Shown here in pieces: positions 54,552 through 63,535 of a stretch of 64,000 bases of DNA. The notes below the pieces were generated by a model, which made no database searches, was not told the origin of the DNA, and saw only the letters and a list, made by a program, of their open reading frames with translations. This stretch comes from Planctomycetota bacterium (GTDB lineage: Bacteria; Planctomycetota; UBA1135). Within the stretch, counting starts at the first letter, position 1, and every line of letters begins with the position of its first letter. Where the stretch lies: the NCBI GenBank assembly GCA_018671175.1, contig JABHIE010000018.1:62001-126000 (forward strand), read 5' to 3'. The position numbers and the translations under genes are program-made.

Positions 54552-56744
54552 GTGCCACGCCCCCCTGCCTTCGACTCAAGCTCCCGCCGTTTTGGCGGCG
54601 ACGAAAAAGACGATGCGCACGAAACCCTTGAAGGCACAATAGGTTATGTCGTCTACGCCTCTGACGACTCTGATTATCTAGTCGCCCGATTTGAGACGGA
54701 TGAGGGTTTGACCACCATCGCGGGTTCGATTGGGCCGCTTGAAGGCGGCGAAAATTTGCGCCTACATGGTCGCTGGACCGAGCATCCTAAGTTCGGGAAG
54801 CAATTTCAGGCAACTTGGTCTGAGGTGGCGACACCCACAACCCTTACCGGGATGAAAAAATATCTCGGCTCTGGCGTCTTCCCTGGTATTGGGCCAGACC
54901 TCGCGAGCAAGCTGGTTGATCATTTTGGCATCGACACGCTTGACGCACTCGATGAGGGCAAGGCACGCCTCCGCGAGGTCGAAGGCATTGGGCCCAAGCG
55001 CGCTCAAACTCTAATGGATGGCTTTTCTGACGGGCGCGATCGACACCGCGTTTTTTCAGAATTGCGCGGGCTGGGCCTTAATGCCATGCAAAGCAACTCG
55101 CTTTATGAAAAATGGCAGGCGGGCGCAATCGACCGGGTGCGGGAAGACCCCTACGCGCTTTGCGATATGTTGCGCGGTTTTGGTTTTCGCACTGCTGAGC
55201 GCATTGCCGAGCAAGTCGGCATTGAGCGCGACTCGGTTGTGCGAGCTCGCGGCGTTTTGCAGCACCTCCTGCGCGAGGGCATGCAGCAGGGGCACGCTTG
55301 TATGCCCGAAGATGATTTGCTTCAGCAAATGCAAGAAGTCGGAATGGAGATTGAAACCATCCTTGAGGCCATTAAGGGGCTGGTTGATGCCGACCGCTTG
55401 CGCATCGGTGGCGAGCCACGCATGCACTACCTCCCCGAGATGTGGAATGCCGAAATTGGCGTGGCGGACAATATCCTTCGACTACTTGACGGTGAAGCCA
55501 GCTGCCCCGCTACGGCAGATCAAATTGAGTCGGCGGTTCGTCGGGCAACATTCACCCCAGACGAAAGTCAGCGCCGCGCCGTGGAAATGGCGCTTGAATC
55601 GCCATTCGCCGTGATGACGGGTGGCCCAGGCACAGGCAAAACCACAACCCTGCGATTGCTGCTCGAAATTTACGATGCCGCTGGTTTTGGCCCAGTCGAA
55701 TTGGCCTCCCCGACGGGCCGGGCGGCGAAGCGGCTCCAAGAAGCAACGGGGCGCAAGGCTTCAACGATTCATCGGCTGTTGGGCTTTGACCCAATGGAAA
55801 ACGGGTTTCGCCACAACGAAGACAACCCGATTGACGCAAGGGTGCTTGTCCTTGACGAAGTCTCGATGCTTGACCTGCCCCTGGCTCATGCACTTTTACG
55901 CGCAACCGCTGATGGGTGCCGCGTTCTTTTTGTCGGAGATGCCGATCAATTACCTTCGGTTGGCCCAGGCTCCGTTTTGCGCGATTTGGTGGCCTCTGCT
56001 GCAATTCCGACCACTCGCCTTGCGCGCATTCATCGCCAAGACCAAGGTTCTGGAATCATTGAAGCTGCTCATGCCATCCTTGAGGGGTGCTTGCCTGAGA
56101 CAGCGACATCCGGGGGGAGCGGCGATTTCTTTTTGAGCATTCAAGATGACGCGGAACAAGCCGCAACGATGGTTGAAAAAATTGTGTGCGAGCGCATCCC
56201 TGGTAAATACGACATCGACCCCATGCAAGATGTACTTGTATTGGCTCCGATGTATCGAGGCGCTCTGGGCGTTGATGCACTCAATGATCGGCTCGCCGCA
56301 TCTCTTAACCCAGACGGCGCCGCTGGCCCTGAATGGGCAAATGGCTTGCGTGTCGGTGACCGTATTATGATTGTTAGAAATGATTATGATCGTGAAGTTT
56401 TTAACGGCGACACGGGCATTGTTTTAGCAATCGGCACAAACAATGTGAGCCTCGAAGTCGGTGGCTATATTTTGGAATACAAAGCCAACGAGATGCATGA
56501 TTTTATTCGGTCTTATTGTGTGACCGTGCATCGCTCGCAAGGCTCAGAAGCCAAAGCGGTTGTTGTCGTTTTAGGCAGTAGCCACTACATGATGCTGCGT
56601 CGCAATTTGCTTTATACAGCAGTCACGCGCGGCAAAGATTTGGTAGTCGTCGTCGCAAATCGACAAGCCTTGCGACAAGCTGTAAGCAACGCAACCGAAA
56701 ATTTACGCCACGGTCAATTGCAGCAGCGCCTCGCGGTGCATTAA
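54552..56744 (+). CDS. recD2: RecD2-like 5'-3' DNA helicase
   Basis: 730 residues from GTG 54552, the usual RecD2 length; the open frame continues upstream to 53958 but crosses rpsU and is not used. The N-terminal domain has OB and HhH segments ('GSGVFPGIGPDLASKLVDHF', 'VEGIGPKRAQTLMDGF'). SF1B motifs follow: Walker A 'GGPGTGKTTTL' (about 355), 'VLDEVSMLDLPL' (about 433) and 'VHRSQGSEAKAVVVV' (about 658). RecD2 is associated with DNA repair in bacteria lacking RecBC. It converges with a glycosyltransferase gene. Confidence 0.94.
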   Translation: MPRPPAFDSSSRRFGGDEKDDAHETLEGTIGYVVYASDDSDYLVARFETDEGLTTIAGSIGPLEGGENLRLHGRWTEHPKFGKQFQATWSEVATPTTLTGMKKYLGSGVFPGIGPDLASKLVDHFGIDTLDALDEGKARLREVEGIGPKRAQTLMDGFSDGRDRHRVFSELRGLGLNAMQSNSLYEKWQAGAIDRVREDPYALCDMLRGFGFRTAERIAEQVGIERDSVVRARGVLQHLLREGMQQGHACMPEDDLLQQMQEVGMEIETILEAIKGLVDADRLRIGGEPRMHYLPEMWNAEIGVADNILRLLDGEASCPATADQIESAVRRATFTPDESQRRAVEMALESPFAVMTGGPGTGKTTTLRLLLEIYDAAGFGPVELASPTGRAAKRLQEATGRKASTIHRLLGFDPMENGFRHNEDNPIDARVLVLDEVSMLDLPLAHALLRATADGCRVLFVGDADQLPSVGPGSVLRDLVASAAIPTTRLARIHRQDQGSGIIEAAHAILEGCLPETATSGGSGDFFLSIQDDAEQAATMVEKIVCERIPGKYDIDPMQDVLVLAPMYRGALGVDALNDRLAASLNPDGAAGPEWANGLRVGDRIMIVRNDYDREVFNGDTGIVLAIGTNNVSLEVGGYILEYKANEMHDFIRSYCVTVHRSQGSEAKAVVVVLGSSHYMMLRRNLLYTAVTRGKDLVVVVANRQALRQAVSNATENLRHGQLQQRLAVH

Positions 56745-56750
56745 CCAATC

Positions 56751-56784
56751 AAAGCAAAACCATGGTTTGCTTTTAAGGCAAACC
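56751..56784. terminator. Overlapping hairpins between recD2 and the convergent gene
   Basis: Two inverted repeats share an arm: AAAGCAAA/TTTGCTTT (56751-56773, loop ACCATGG) followed by T4, and GGTTTGC/GCAAACC (56764-56784, loop TTTTAAG). The first can terminate recD2. The pairs exclude each other. Confidence 0.55.
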
Positions 56785-58857
56785 ATTCACACTGCGATAA
56801 GGACGCCGCGCGTGATACTCAACTAGGTGGCGCTGAATGATCGCAACCTGGTCTTGCTGACCCGCTTTTTGTGCGAGACTTAGTGCCTCTTTGGCGGTAG
56901 AAATCGCCTGGCTAAAATCACCTTGCGATGCAAAAGCCGCTGCGCCCAAATCTAAAAGCTCGGCAATAGGCTTGCCGCCCGTTGCTTGAATCACACGCGG
57001 AATCAACTGTTGCGCCGCCACAGCAGCGCCTGGTCGCCGCGCATCTTCGTTTTGATGACTGATGCGAATCCAGAGGCGATCCACCTCGGCTGGCCAATAA
57101 TCAGGACGCCACCGCATGGCACCTTTAAGCGTCATAACGGCCTCTTCCGTGCGACCCGACTTAGCCAATGCAAGCCCCTCTTCGTGTTGCGCGCGCGCCA
57201 GATTTGCACGCATTGGTGTAAGCGCTGTTTTTTGCAAATTTTCAACAGCCAACTTTGGCAAATCACTCTCAAGGACAAAACGAGTGGCTGCTTCAAAATG
57301 ATGAATGGACTTTTGCAAATTACGGTATTGCGGACGAACATAAACCTCTGCAAGCGTAATGTGAAACAATGGATAATCCGGCCATTGCTCAAGAGCCTCA
57401 AGTAAATCGGTCTCAGCAGAACGCAACAATTCAACATTGCCGCCCATCTTGTCAGAGTCGGTTAGAGCAAGTGTTGCCCGCGCGCGTAACACCTTGGGGT
57501 CGCGGCGGTCGCGCAAAGCCAACTCATATTCTTTAGCCGCCTCGCCGGGGTTGCCCTCGTTGATGTGAATGACACCTAGATTATGATGCGCCACCCAACA
57601 ATGCGGGTTGTCTGCGACCGTTGTTTCCCAGAGTACTTTTTCATTTGCGTACATATGCCCTTGCCCCATCGTGAGCAAGCTCAAGCCAATCAGCAAACCG
57701 GCTGCTAACACCTTTGACACACCAAACGAAAATTGAGGCACGGCAGAATCTAATCGCGGCGCAACCCAGCGCGTTAAACCAACAGCAATCAAAGCGTAAA
57801 TCGCCAAACTTGCGTGATACTGAAAGTGGTCGGCAACAAAACTAAATTTCATTGGGTAGACATTTAGAAAGCCCAGCACCGGGAAAAGAACGCCGCCGTA
57901 AATCAAGAATGCAATCAATGCGCCAACCCCCCATTGCTTTCGTTTTACAAACAAAAGTATGGGTAAACCAAAAGCAGTGATTGGCCAAAGCCATGCGAGT
58001 AGCGCGCCTGTGTCTAATTCCCAGCGTGGGTAGAAAAACATTAGGTCACTTGGCCACAAGATTTTAGATAGGTAAACCCAAATCACTTTGCCAGCGAGCA
58101 AAAAGCGTTGGCCGATTGTCCAGTCCCAGTCGGCACCCGATGCGCCAACTTGAGTCACTTCCATCATGGCTGTGCGCCAACCCGCGTAAGCGCCCATTAC
58201 GAGCAATAGCCCAAGTGGAGCTAGGTGCGCCTTCCAGTCTCGCGGCCTCTTCCAGAGCAAAATCAAAAATAAGACGGCAGGCAAAGAGGCAATCACTGAT
58301 TTAGACAACAGTCCTATGGCGAAGAAAAATACACACCAAACCAGCTTGCTCAAACGCGTGCGATCTAATGCCCAGCTCCACCACATGTGGGCGGTCGCCA
58401 TTGCAAACAACAATGACAAAACATTTTTGCGCTCGGTTACCCAAGCTACCGACTCAACACTAACGGGATGCAATGCAAAAAGCGCCGCTGCAAACCAAGC
58501 TCCTGAAACTCGCAGTCGCACAAGAAAACGCCAAAACAATAGCGCCGCAAGAAAATGCGCTAAGACATTTACAAAATGAAAACCCGCCGTTGGAATTTCT
58601 GCGACCGGCGTGGTTGGGCTCATGCCATAGAGCCGCGCTTCCAGCCAAAAGGTCGAATGCACAATTGGGTAATACTGAGGCGTTGCACTTGGATCTAGCC
58701 AAATATCAATCAACCCACCCGGCTCGCGCAAAACAGCATTTTGAGTGACATACTCGGTGTCGTCCCAGATCCAGGCGGCGTCGGAAATGACGCCTGAATA
58801 GGCTGTCAAGACGAGTAAGAAAAGAAGGGTCGCCCATTTCCAGTCTTTAATGTTCAT
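56773..58857 (-). CDS. TMTC-like membrane glycosyltransferase with C-terminal TPRs
   Basis: 694 residues from ATG 58857, with AGGAGG five bases upstream. About eleven membrane helices follow an N-terminal acidic loop 'WIWDDTEYVTQN', the Asp-Asp motif of GT-C transferases. 'FALHPVSVESVAWVTERKN' is characteristic of TMTC-type proteins. From about residue 400 the chain is soluble TPR. Likely it transfers a lipid-linked sugar to a protein or glycan. It overlaps the preceding sulfatase-fold gene by eleven bases. Confidence 0.85.
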   Translation of the reverse strand: MNIKDWKWATLLFLLVLTAYSGVISDAAWIWDDTEYVTQNAVLREPGGLIDIWLDPSATPQYYPIVHSTFWLEARLYGMSPTTPVAEIPTAGFHFVNVLAHFLAALLFWRFLVRLRVSGAWFAAALFALHPVSVESVAWVTERKNVLSLLFAMATAHMWWSWALDRTRLSKLVWCVFFFAIGLLSKSVIASLPAVLFLILLWKRPRDWKAHLAPLGLLLVMGAYAGWRTAMMEVTQVGASGADWDWTIGQRFLLAGKVIWVYLSKILWPSDLMFFYPRWELDTGALLAWLWPITAFGLPILLFVKRKQWGVGALIAFLIYGGVLFPVLGFLNVYPMKFSFVADHFQYHASLAIYALIAVGLTRWVAPRLDSAVPQFSFGVSKVLAAGLLIGLSLLTMGQGHMYANEKVLWETTVADNPHCWVAHHNLGVIHINEGNPGEAAKEYELALRDRRDPKVLRARATLALTDSDKMGGNVELLRSAETDLLEALEQWPDYPLFHITLAEVYVRPQYRNLQKSIHHFEAATRFVLESDLPKLAVENLQKTALTPMRANLARAQHEEGLALAKSGRTEEAVMTLKGAMRWRPDYWPAEVDRLWIRISHQNEDARRPGAAVAAQQLIPRVIQATGGKPIAELLDLGAAAFASQGDFSQAISTAKEALSLAQKAGQQDQVAIIQRHLVEYHARRPYRSVNGLP

Positions 58858-60787
58858 CGTCGCCTCCTGCATAACCGAGGGCGTCGAGCTGCTGTTGCTC
58901 AATTCGAGATAAGACGCGCTCTTCGATAGATGGCCTTAAATCTAACTTTAAGCGATCAACGAGAATGCTGCGCAATCGGCGCGCCTGCTCGACTTCTTTT
59001 GCAAGCAAATCGTCTTTCTCAAAAGGGTCGACTGAAATGTGAAACAACTGCTCCATTTGCAATTCATACTCACCGACTTTGGGAGCGTTTCCGTAATCAA
59101 CGGATGCAACTAATTTCCATTCTGTGTCTTCGACAGAAAACCTTTTCACCATTGTGGCTAGAGCAACACGGGGCTGATAGCCCGACAACACATTCTGTCC
59201 ATCAACTCGATTTGCCGGTAAACCAGCCAATTCAAGCAAAGTTCGCGCTGTGTCAACGACCTCTACACGATTGGGTAGCAAGCCCGTCGATGGCACATTT
59301 GCGCCGGCCAACACAAAGGGCACATGAATCTCTTCCGTGTAAACCGTTGAGCCATGGTTAATATTGCCGTGCTCACCAAAAGCTTCGCCGTGATCGGAAG
59401 TAAACAAGACAATCGTTGGCCGGCCGCCTTTTTCAATGGCGCCAAACAAGCGCCCCAACTGCGTATCTAGGGCCATGATTTCTTCCCTGTACAAATGGTG
59501 AAGCCAAGTCGCAAGGCTCAGGGTTGAACCGTTCATCATGACTTCGCCGGCATCTATCATTGCGTGCAAACCTTCGCGGAAGGCAAGGCGCATACTCATT
59601 TCGCTCGACTCACTTGTGTCAAAACCAGCTGGTCGCAACTCTTCTTTGCTTAGCGTGCCACGGACTGCATCATCTGGCATATATGGAGTATGAGGGTCTA
59701 AATATTGAGCCAAGAAAAAGTAAGGTCGCTCGCCTTGGGTCAACTGCTGAATGTAACGCACACTCGCATCAGTCGTGAAGACGCCTTCGTTTTTATGGAA
59801 GCGCAAACCACGCACCGATTTGTCACCAGCAATATGCGATAGCACAAAAGCAGAATACTTATGCCAGCCAAGCGTTTTAGGAAGGAACCAGCCAAGCCAA
59901 GTGCAGTTCTGTGACCATTTAAGGTAGCCCTTCCATGGGTCGTCGCGCTCCATGCCATTCCAGAGCTCAAAGCCATCACGGTAGCCTTGGTAACCTTTTG
60001 ACTCATCGACGCGGCTCAACAAAGTATTTGAAGCCACCGCCGCTGTGCGCCATCCGCCATCGTAAAACCGTTCGGCAAGAGTTTGCATACCCCATGCTTC
60101 ACGAAGTTGCGCACCTTGTGGCCAAGGAGATGGGTTGCCGCGCATGCCGATTTTTTCGATGTCTAAGCCGCACAAAATCGATAAATGGCTGGGCAAAGTT
60201 TGGTTAGCAGGCGCGACCGCATAACTCGCCCAAACGCCACGATTGCGCAGGGCATCAATATGAGGCGTAGGAACCGCGTCTTCGAGAATTGCGTCAGCTC
60301 GCAATGTGTCAATAATGACCAACACCACATCAGGGCCTTGACCCATCTTTTGCTCAACTGCAGCCGCTGGCAACTCGGGCTCAACAACTCTTGGTGTTGA
60401 ATCAAGGGAGTGGGGCACCCCAAAATAAACCACCAGAGGGAGAATATGAACAACCACGCCAAGTGCTTTGCAGAGTTTCCCCACGCCTGCCATCGATGCT
60501 GGCAAACGATTGCGTAGCAAAAAGCCAACCGCAATCACCAAAAGCGCCACCACTAAATATGTGGGCAGTAGAGCCACGCCAAACCCCAAGAGCGAGGCAC
60601 TTAGCCCTGGCAGCGACAAGCGCATCGCTAAAAGGCCAGAAAGCCAGCCAACTGGAATCACGCAAAGCGACAAGACCATCGCTCGCTCACGAAACATCTC
60701 GATTGGCAAACCCCAGCCCGCGTCAATAAACAACACGAACAAAGCGGCGAACAAAGCGCCAGTCAAAGTAGCAAGGTAACGAGACAC
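58847..60787 (-). CDS. Membrane sulfatase-fold protein with Thr at the nucleophile position
   Basis: 646 residues from GTG 60787, four bases after the ketosynthase stop. About five membrane helices occupy 1-145. The periplasmic core contains 'VVLVIIDTLRADAILED' (metal Asp) and 'VLFTSDHGEAFGEHGNINHG'. The nucleophile site is 'NQTLPSHLSILCG', with Thr in the place of the formylglycine Cys. It therefore resembles phosphoethanolamine/LTA-synthase-like transferases more than sulfatases, although the fold is shared. It shares its operon with a ketosynthase and a GT-C transferase. Confidence 0.82.
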   Translation of the reverse strand: MSRYLATLTGALFAALFVLFIDAGWGLPIEMFRERAMVLSLCVIPVGWLSGLLAMRLSLPGLSASLLGFGVALLPTYLVVALLVIAVGFLLRNRLPASMAGVGKLCKALGVVVHILPLVVYFGVPHSLDSTPRVVEPELPAAAVEQKMGQGPDVVLVIIDTLRADAILEDAVPTPHIDALRNRGVWASYAVAPANQTLPSHLSILCGLDIEKIGMRGNPSPWPQGAQLREAWGMQTLAERFYDGGWRTAAVASNTLLSRVDESKGYQGYRDGFELWNGMERDDPWKGYLKWSQNCTWLGWFLPKTLGWHKYSAFVLSHIAGDKSVRGLRFHKNEGVFTTDASVRYIQQLTQGERPYFFLAQYLDPHTPYMPDDAVRGTLSKEELRPAGFDTSESSEMSMRLAFREGLHAMIDAGEVMMNGSTLSLATWLHHLYREEIMALDTQLGRLFGAIEKGGRPTIVLFTSDHGEAFGEHGNINHGSTVYTEEIHVPFVLAGANVPSTGLLPNRVEVVDTARTLLELAGLPANRVDGQNVLSGYQPRVALATMVKRFSVEDTEWKLVASVDYGNAPKVGEYELQMEQLFHISVDPFEKDDLLAKEVEQARRLRSILVDRLKLDLRPSIEERVLSRIEQQQLDALGYAGGDDEH

Positions 60788-60791
60788 GAAT

Positions 60792-62024
60792 CTAAGGTTG
60801 GGTAAGGACGACACTCGCGTTGTGGCCACCAAAGCCAAACGCATTAACAAGTACAGCACGCAATGGTGTGTGGATGGGTTGACCTAAAACAGGTGTAATA
60901 CCGCATGCTGGGTCAGGTTGATCGCAGGGCAAATTGGCGGGCACGATGCCTTCTTGAAGGGCGCGCAAAGCAAAGGCGGCATTCAGCGGGCCACTTGCCC
61001 CCATCGCATGACCGTATTGCCCCTTGGTTGAGACCACATGGATGCCATCCGAAAAGATGCGGGCAATCGCTTGGCCTTCCATGGCGTCGTTTAATTGTGT
61101 GCCGGTGCCATGTGCGAAAACGGCATCGGCGCCCGAGGGGTCAAGGCCAGCTTGGGCTAAGGCGAGGCGCATGACTTCTTCTGCTCCAGAGCCATCTGGG
61201 CGTGGAGCCGTGATGTGGTGAGCATCAGCGCCGCATCCATAACCAGAGAGCCGCCCGAGAATGGTTGCGCCTCGACGAGCGGCAAGCTCAGGAGTCTCGA
61301 GCACGAAAACCGCCGCTCCTTCGCCGACGGCAGTGGCCGCTCGCGTTTGGTCAAACGGCTTGAGGACGGGTGCGCCGTCGTCGTCGACAGGTTTAAGCGC
61401 GCGGGCGGCGGCCATGCCACCAATGCCCATAGAATCGGCGATGGCCTCGGAGCCACCGACCAAAACACGCTCGGCTTGGCCGCTCTGAAGTAGCCAGAGG
61501 CCCATCCCCATAGCGTCCAGCCCCGACGCACAAGCCGTAGAGGTTGTCCAGGAAGGCCCGCGTGCGCCAAATTTGAGCGAAACATTGCAGGCCGCCGCAT
61601 TGGGCATCGAAGCGGGAATCGTAAAGGGCGACAGGCGAGCGGCACGGCCAGCGTCAATTTGTCGCACAGTTGTCATGTGAGTCGTGGTTGCGCCATAACC
61701 CACGCCAAGGATGACCGCCGTGCGCGCATCATCAAGCGGCGCCTCAAGCCCAGCATCGCGGATGGCTTCAGCCGCAGCGCATAACGCCTGAACCGAAACG
61801 GGGTCAAGACGGCGCAGCTCAGGCTTGGTCATTTGCTCGCGATCGGCCGCCGCAGCTCGTTGGGCTGGGCCGACTGGATAGCCCAGTAATGCTTCGGCGA
61901 CATCGGTAGCCCCAGGGCGCAAAGCCATCTCGCCCGCCAACAAGGCGCGCCAAGAAGACTCAAGATCTGGCCCGAGCGGAGTCACCGCACCGGCGCCCGT
62001 AATACATGCTGCTTCCGTCATCAT
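60792..62024 (-). CDS. Beta-ketoacyl-ACP synthase (FabF-like)
   Basis: 410 residues. Catalytic triad visible: Cys in 'TACASGLDAMG' (about 163), His in 'AHGTGTQLND' (about 305) and His in 'KGQYGHAMGASG' (about 340). It condenses malonyl-ACP with an acyl chain. The chain length and operon partners (membrane hydrolase and GT-C transferase) suggest a specialised lipid rather than general fatty acid synthesis, which is an inference. Two ATGs open the gene (62024 and 62021). Confidence 0.92.
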   Translation of the reverse strand: MMTEAACITGAGAVTPLGPDLESSWRALLAGEMALRPGATDVAEALLGYPVGPAQRAAAADREQMTKPELRRLDPVSVQALCAAAEAIRDAGLEAPLDDARTAVILGVGYGATTTHMTTVRQIDAGRAARLSPFTIPASMPNAAACNVSLKFGARGPSWTTSTACASGLDAMGMGLWLLQSGQAERVLVGGSEAIADSMGIGGMAAARALKPVDDDGAPVLKPFDQTRAATAVGEGAAVFVLETPELAARRGATILGRLSGYGCGADAHHITAPRPDGSGAEEVMRLALAQAGLDPSGADAVFAHGTGTQLNDAMEGQAIARIFSDGIHVVSTKGQYGHAMGASGPLNAAFALRALQEGIVPANLPCDQPDPACGITPVLGQPIHTPLRAVLVNAFGFGGHNASVVLTQP

Positions 62025-62069
62025 TTACTGCATTCTCCCATGACGGCGGCCGCTAGCAAAGAAGGAAAA

Positions 62070-63479
62070 TTAATCTGCAAAGGCCTCCGCGCGCATCGAT
62101 TCAATTTCGTCAATGTCGCGGGGGACGGATGACGAGACAAGATCAAAGCCACTCTCTGTAATCACGACAATATCTTCGAGCCGCACGCCGATACCCTCAT
62201 CGGGCAGGTAAACCCCTGGCTCAACGGTGAACATCATGCCCGGCTTAAACCTCGCCCCGCCTCGACCCACATCATGAGTCGCCATTCCGAGCCAATGCGA
62301 AACGCCGTGGTTACATTTTCCTTGGAAGCCGCGCTTGGCCAGCTCGCCCATAGCAGCTTGATGCACTTGGCTTAGGTTTGACCCCGGCTTGCATTCGGCG
62401 AATGCGGCCTCTTGGGCGGCATAAACCGCCTCATAGACCTCTCGCTGCCGCGCCGTAAACTTTGCACTTGTGGGCCATGATCTTGAAATGTCGGCAACGG
62501 TGTAGCGAAACTCCGGGCCGTAGTCGATCATGACGACCTCGTCTTTAAGCAGCTTTCGATTGTTGAGATTGTAATGCAAAATAATCGCGTTTGGCCCCGA
62601 ACCAACGATAGCCTCATAACCTGCGCCCATCGCGCCCTCGGTGCGAAAATGCCCCAACATTCGCGCGGCTTGCTGCCACTCGTATTCGCCAGGCCGAGCG
62701 GTACGCATCACCTCATTGTGGGCAACGGCGGCAATCTCGCAAGCTCGACGCATGGCTTGGATTTCAGGCTCGGTTTTGGTCACGCGGAGGGCGTCGATGG
62801 CCACAGTGAAATCTTTGACTTCGACCCCATGCTTTTCAGCCAAGCGTGCCATGAATTGCGCCTCGCGAGAAACGCGGCCGTCGTAAGGGTCGCTGTCGAT
62901 TTCGCGTTGCGCGCTTTGTAGATTGTCGCGTGACATCATCCAATTTTCAGCGGGCTGGCCTTGCGTGTAAAAAGTTTTATGGTCTTGCGAAAGCTCGTCC
63001 AGCAACTGCTCCAGGCCAAACCAGCTCGTGCCACCCCAGCGCGACTCTGGCCCAAGCGGCAAACAATTTTCGATGCCCGTAACCTGCATCGCCTCAGCAG
63101 GGTCTTTTAAATCTCCGACCCAAATCTCATTGGCCGGGTTGCTTGGCGGGACGAGCAGCCACTCTTCGCCCGTCTTCGGGACGGTCACATAAACCGCATT
63201 GGGCGTTTCTAGCCCCGTCAAATACCAAAAGTTATTACTCTGGCGAAACTCCTTGTAGTCGTCTGGCTTGCCCGCCCCTCGCAAAAGGATGACGCCATCT
63301 TTATCTTTCGCGTACTTCATAAAATGCTCGCGCAGAGCAGCTCGACGCCCGGCGTGCCATGCCTGCGTAAACAAGCCCTGCCCGCGACCGTCTTCAGGGT
63401 TTTGCTGCGCGGGCAACACATCGACCAGACCAAAAGCTACAGCCACGAGGCACGCGCAAACCTTTACCGTTTTCTTCAT
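62070..63479 (-). CDS. Exported Xaa-Pro aminopeptidase (M24B)
   Basis: 469 residues. A signal peptide (MKKTVKVCACLVAVAFGLV) is followed by the aminopeptidase P N-domain and the pita-bread catalytic domain. Metal ligands are in 'MIDYGPEFRYTVADISR' (Asp, Asp), 'GVSHWLGMATHDVG' (His), 'FTVEPGVYLP' (Glu) and 'VRLEDIVVI' (Glu). It removes N-terminal residues before Pro. Export is unusual for PepP of E. coli, which is cytoplasmic. TAGAAT lies six bases before the ATG. Confidence 0.93.
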   Translation of the reverse strand: MKKTVKVCACLVAVAFGLVDVLPAQQNPEDGRGQGLFTQAWHAGRRAALREHFMKYAKDKDGVILLRGAGKPDDYKEFRQSNNFWYLTGLETPNAVYVTVPKTGEEWLLVPPSNPANEIWVGDLKDPAEAMQVTGIENCLPLGPESRWGGTSWFGLEQLLDELSQDHKTFYTQGQPAENWMMSRDNLQSAQREIDSDPYDGRVSREAQFMARLAEKHGVEVKDFTVAIDALRVTKTEPEIQAMRRACEIAAVAHNEVMRTARPGEYEWQQAARMLGHFRTEGAMGAGYEAIVGSGPNAIILHYNLNNRKLLKDEVVMIDYGPEFRYTVADISRSWPTSAKFTARQREVYEAVYAAQEAAFAECKPGSNLSQVHQAAMGELAKRGFQGKCNHGVSHWLGMATHDVGRGGARFKPGMMFTVEPGVYLPDEGIGVRLEDIVVITESGFDLVSSSVPRDIDEIESMRAEAFAD

Positions 63480-63485
63480 GGGTCA

Positions 63486-63491
63486 ATTCTA
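63486..63491 (-). promoter_or_regulatory. Putative -10 hexamer TAGAAT of the aminopeptidase gene
   Basis: TAGAAT on the minus strand ends six bases before the ATG at 63479; a TTGCCT lies 18 bases farther upstream as a possible -35. No Shine-Dalgarno is seen. Confidence 0.45.
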
Positions 63492-63535
63492 TGCGCACGC
63501 GCCGCGAGAAGGCAAAATAGCCTCAAGCGAAAACC

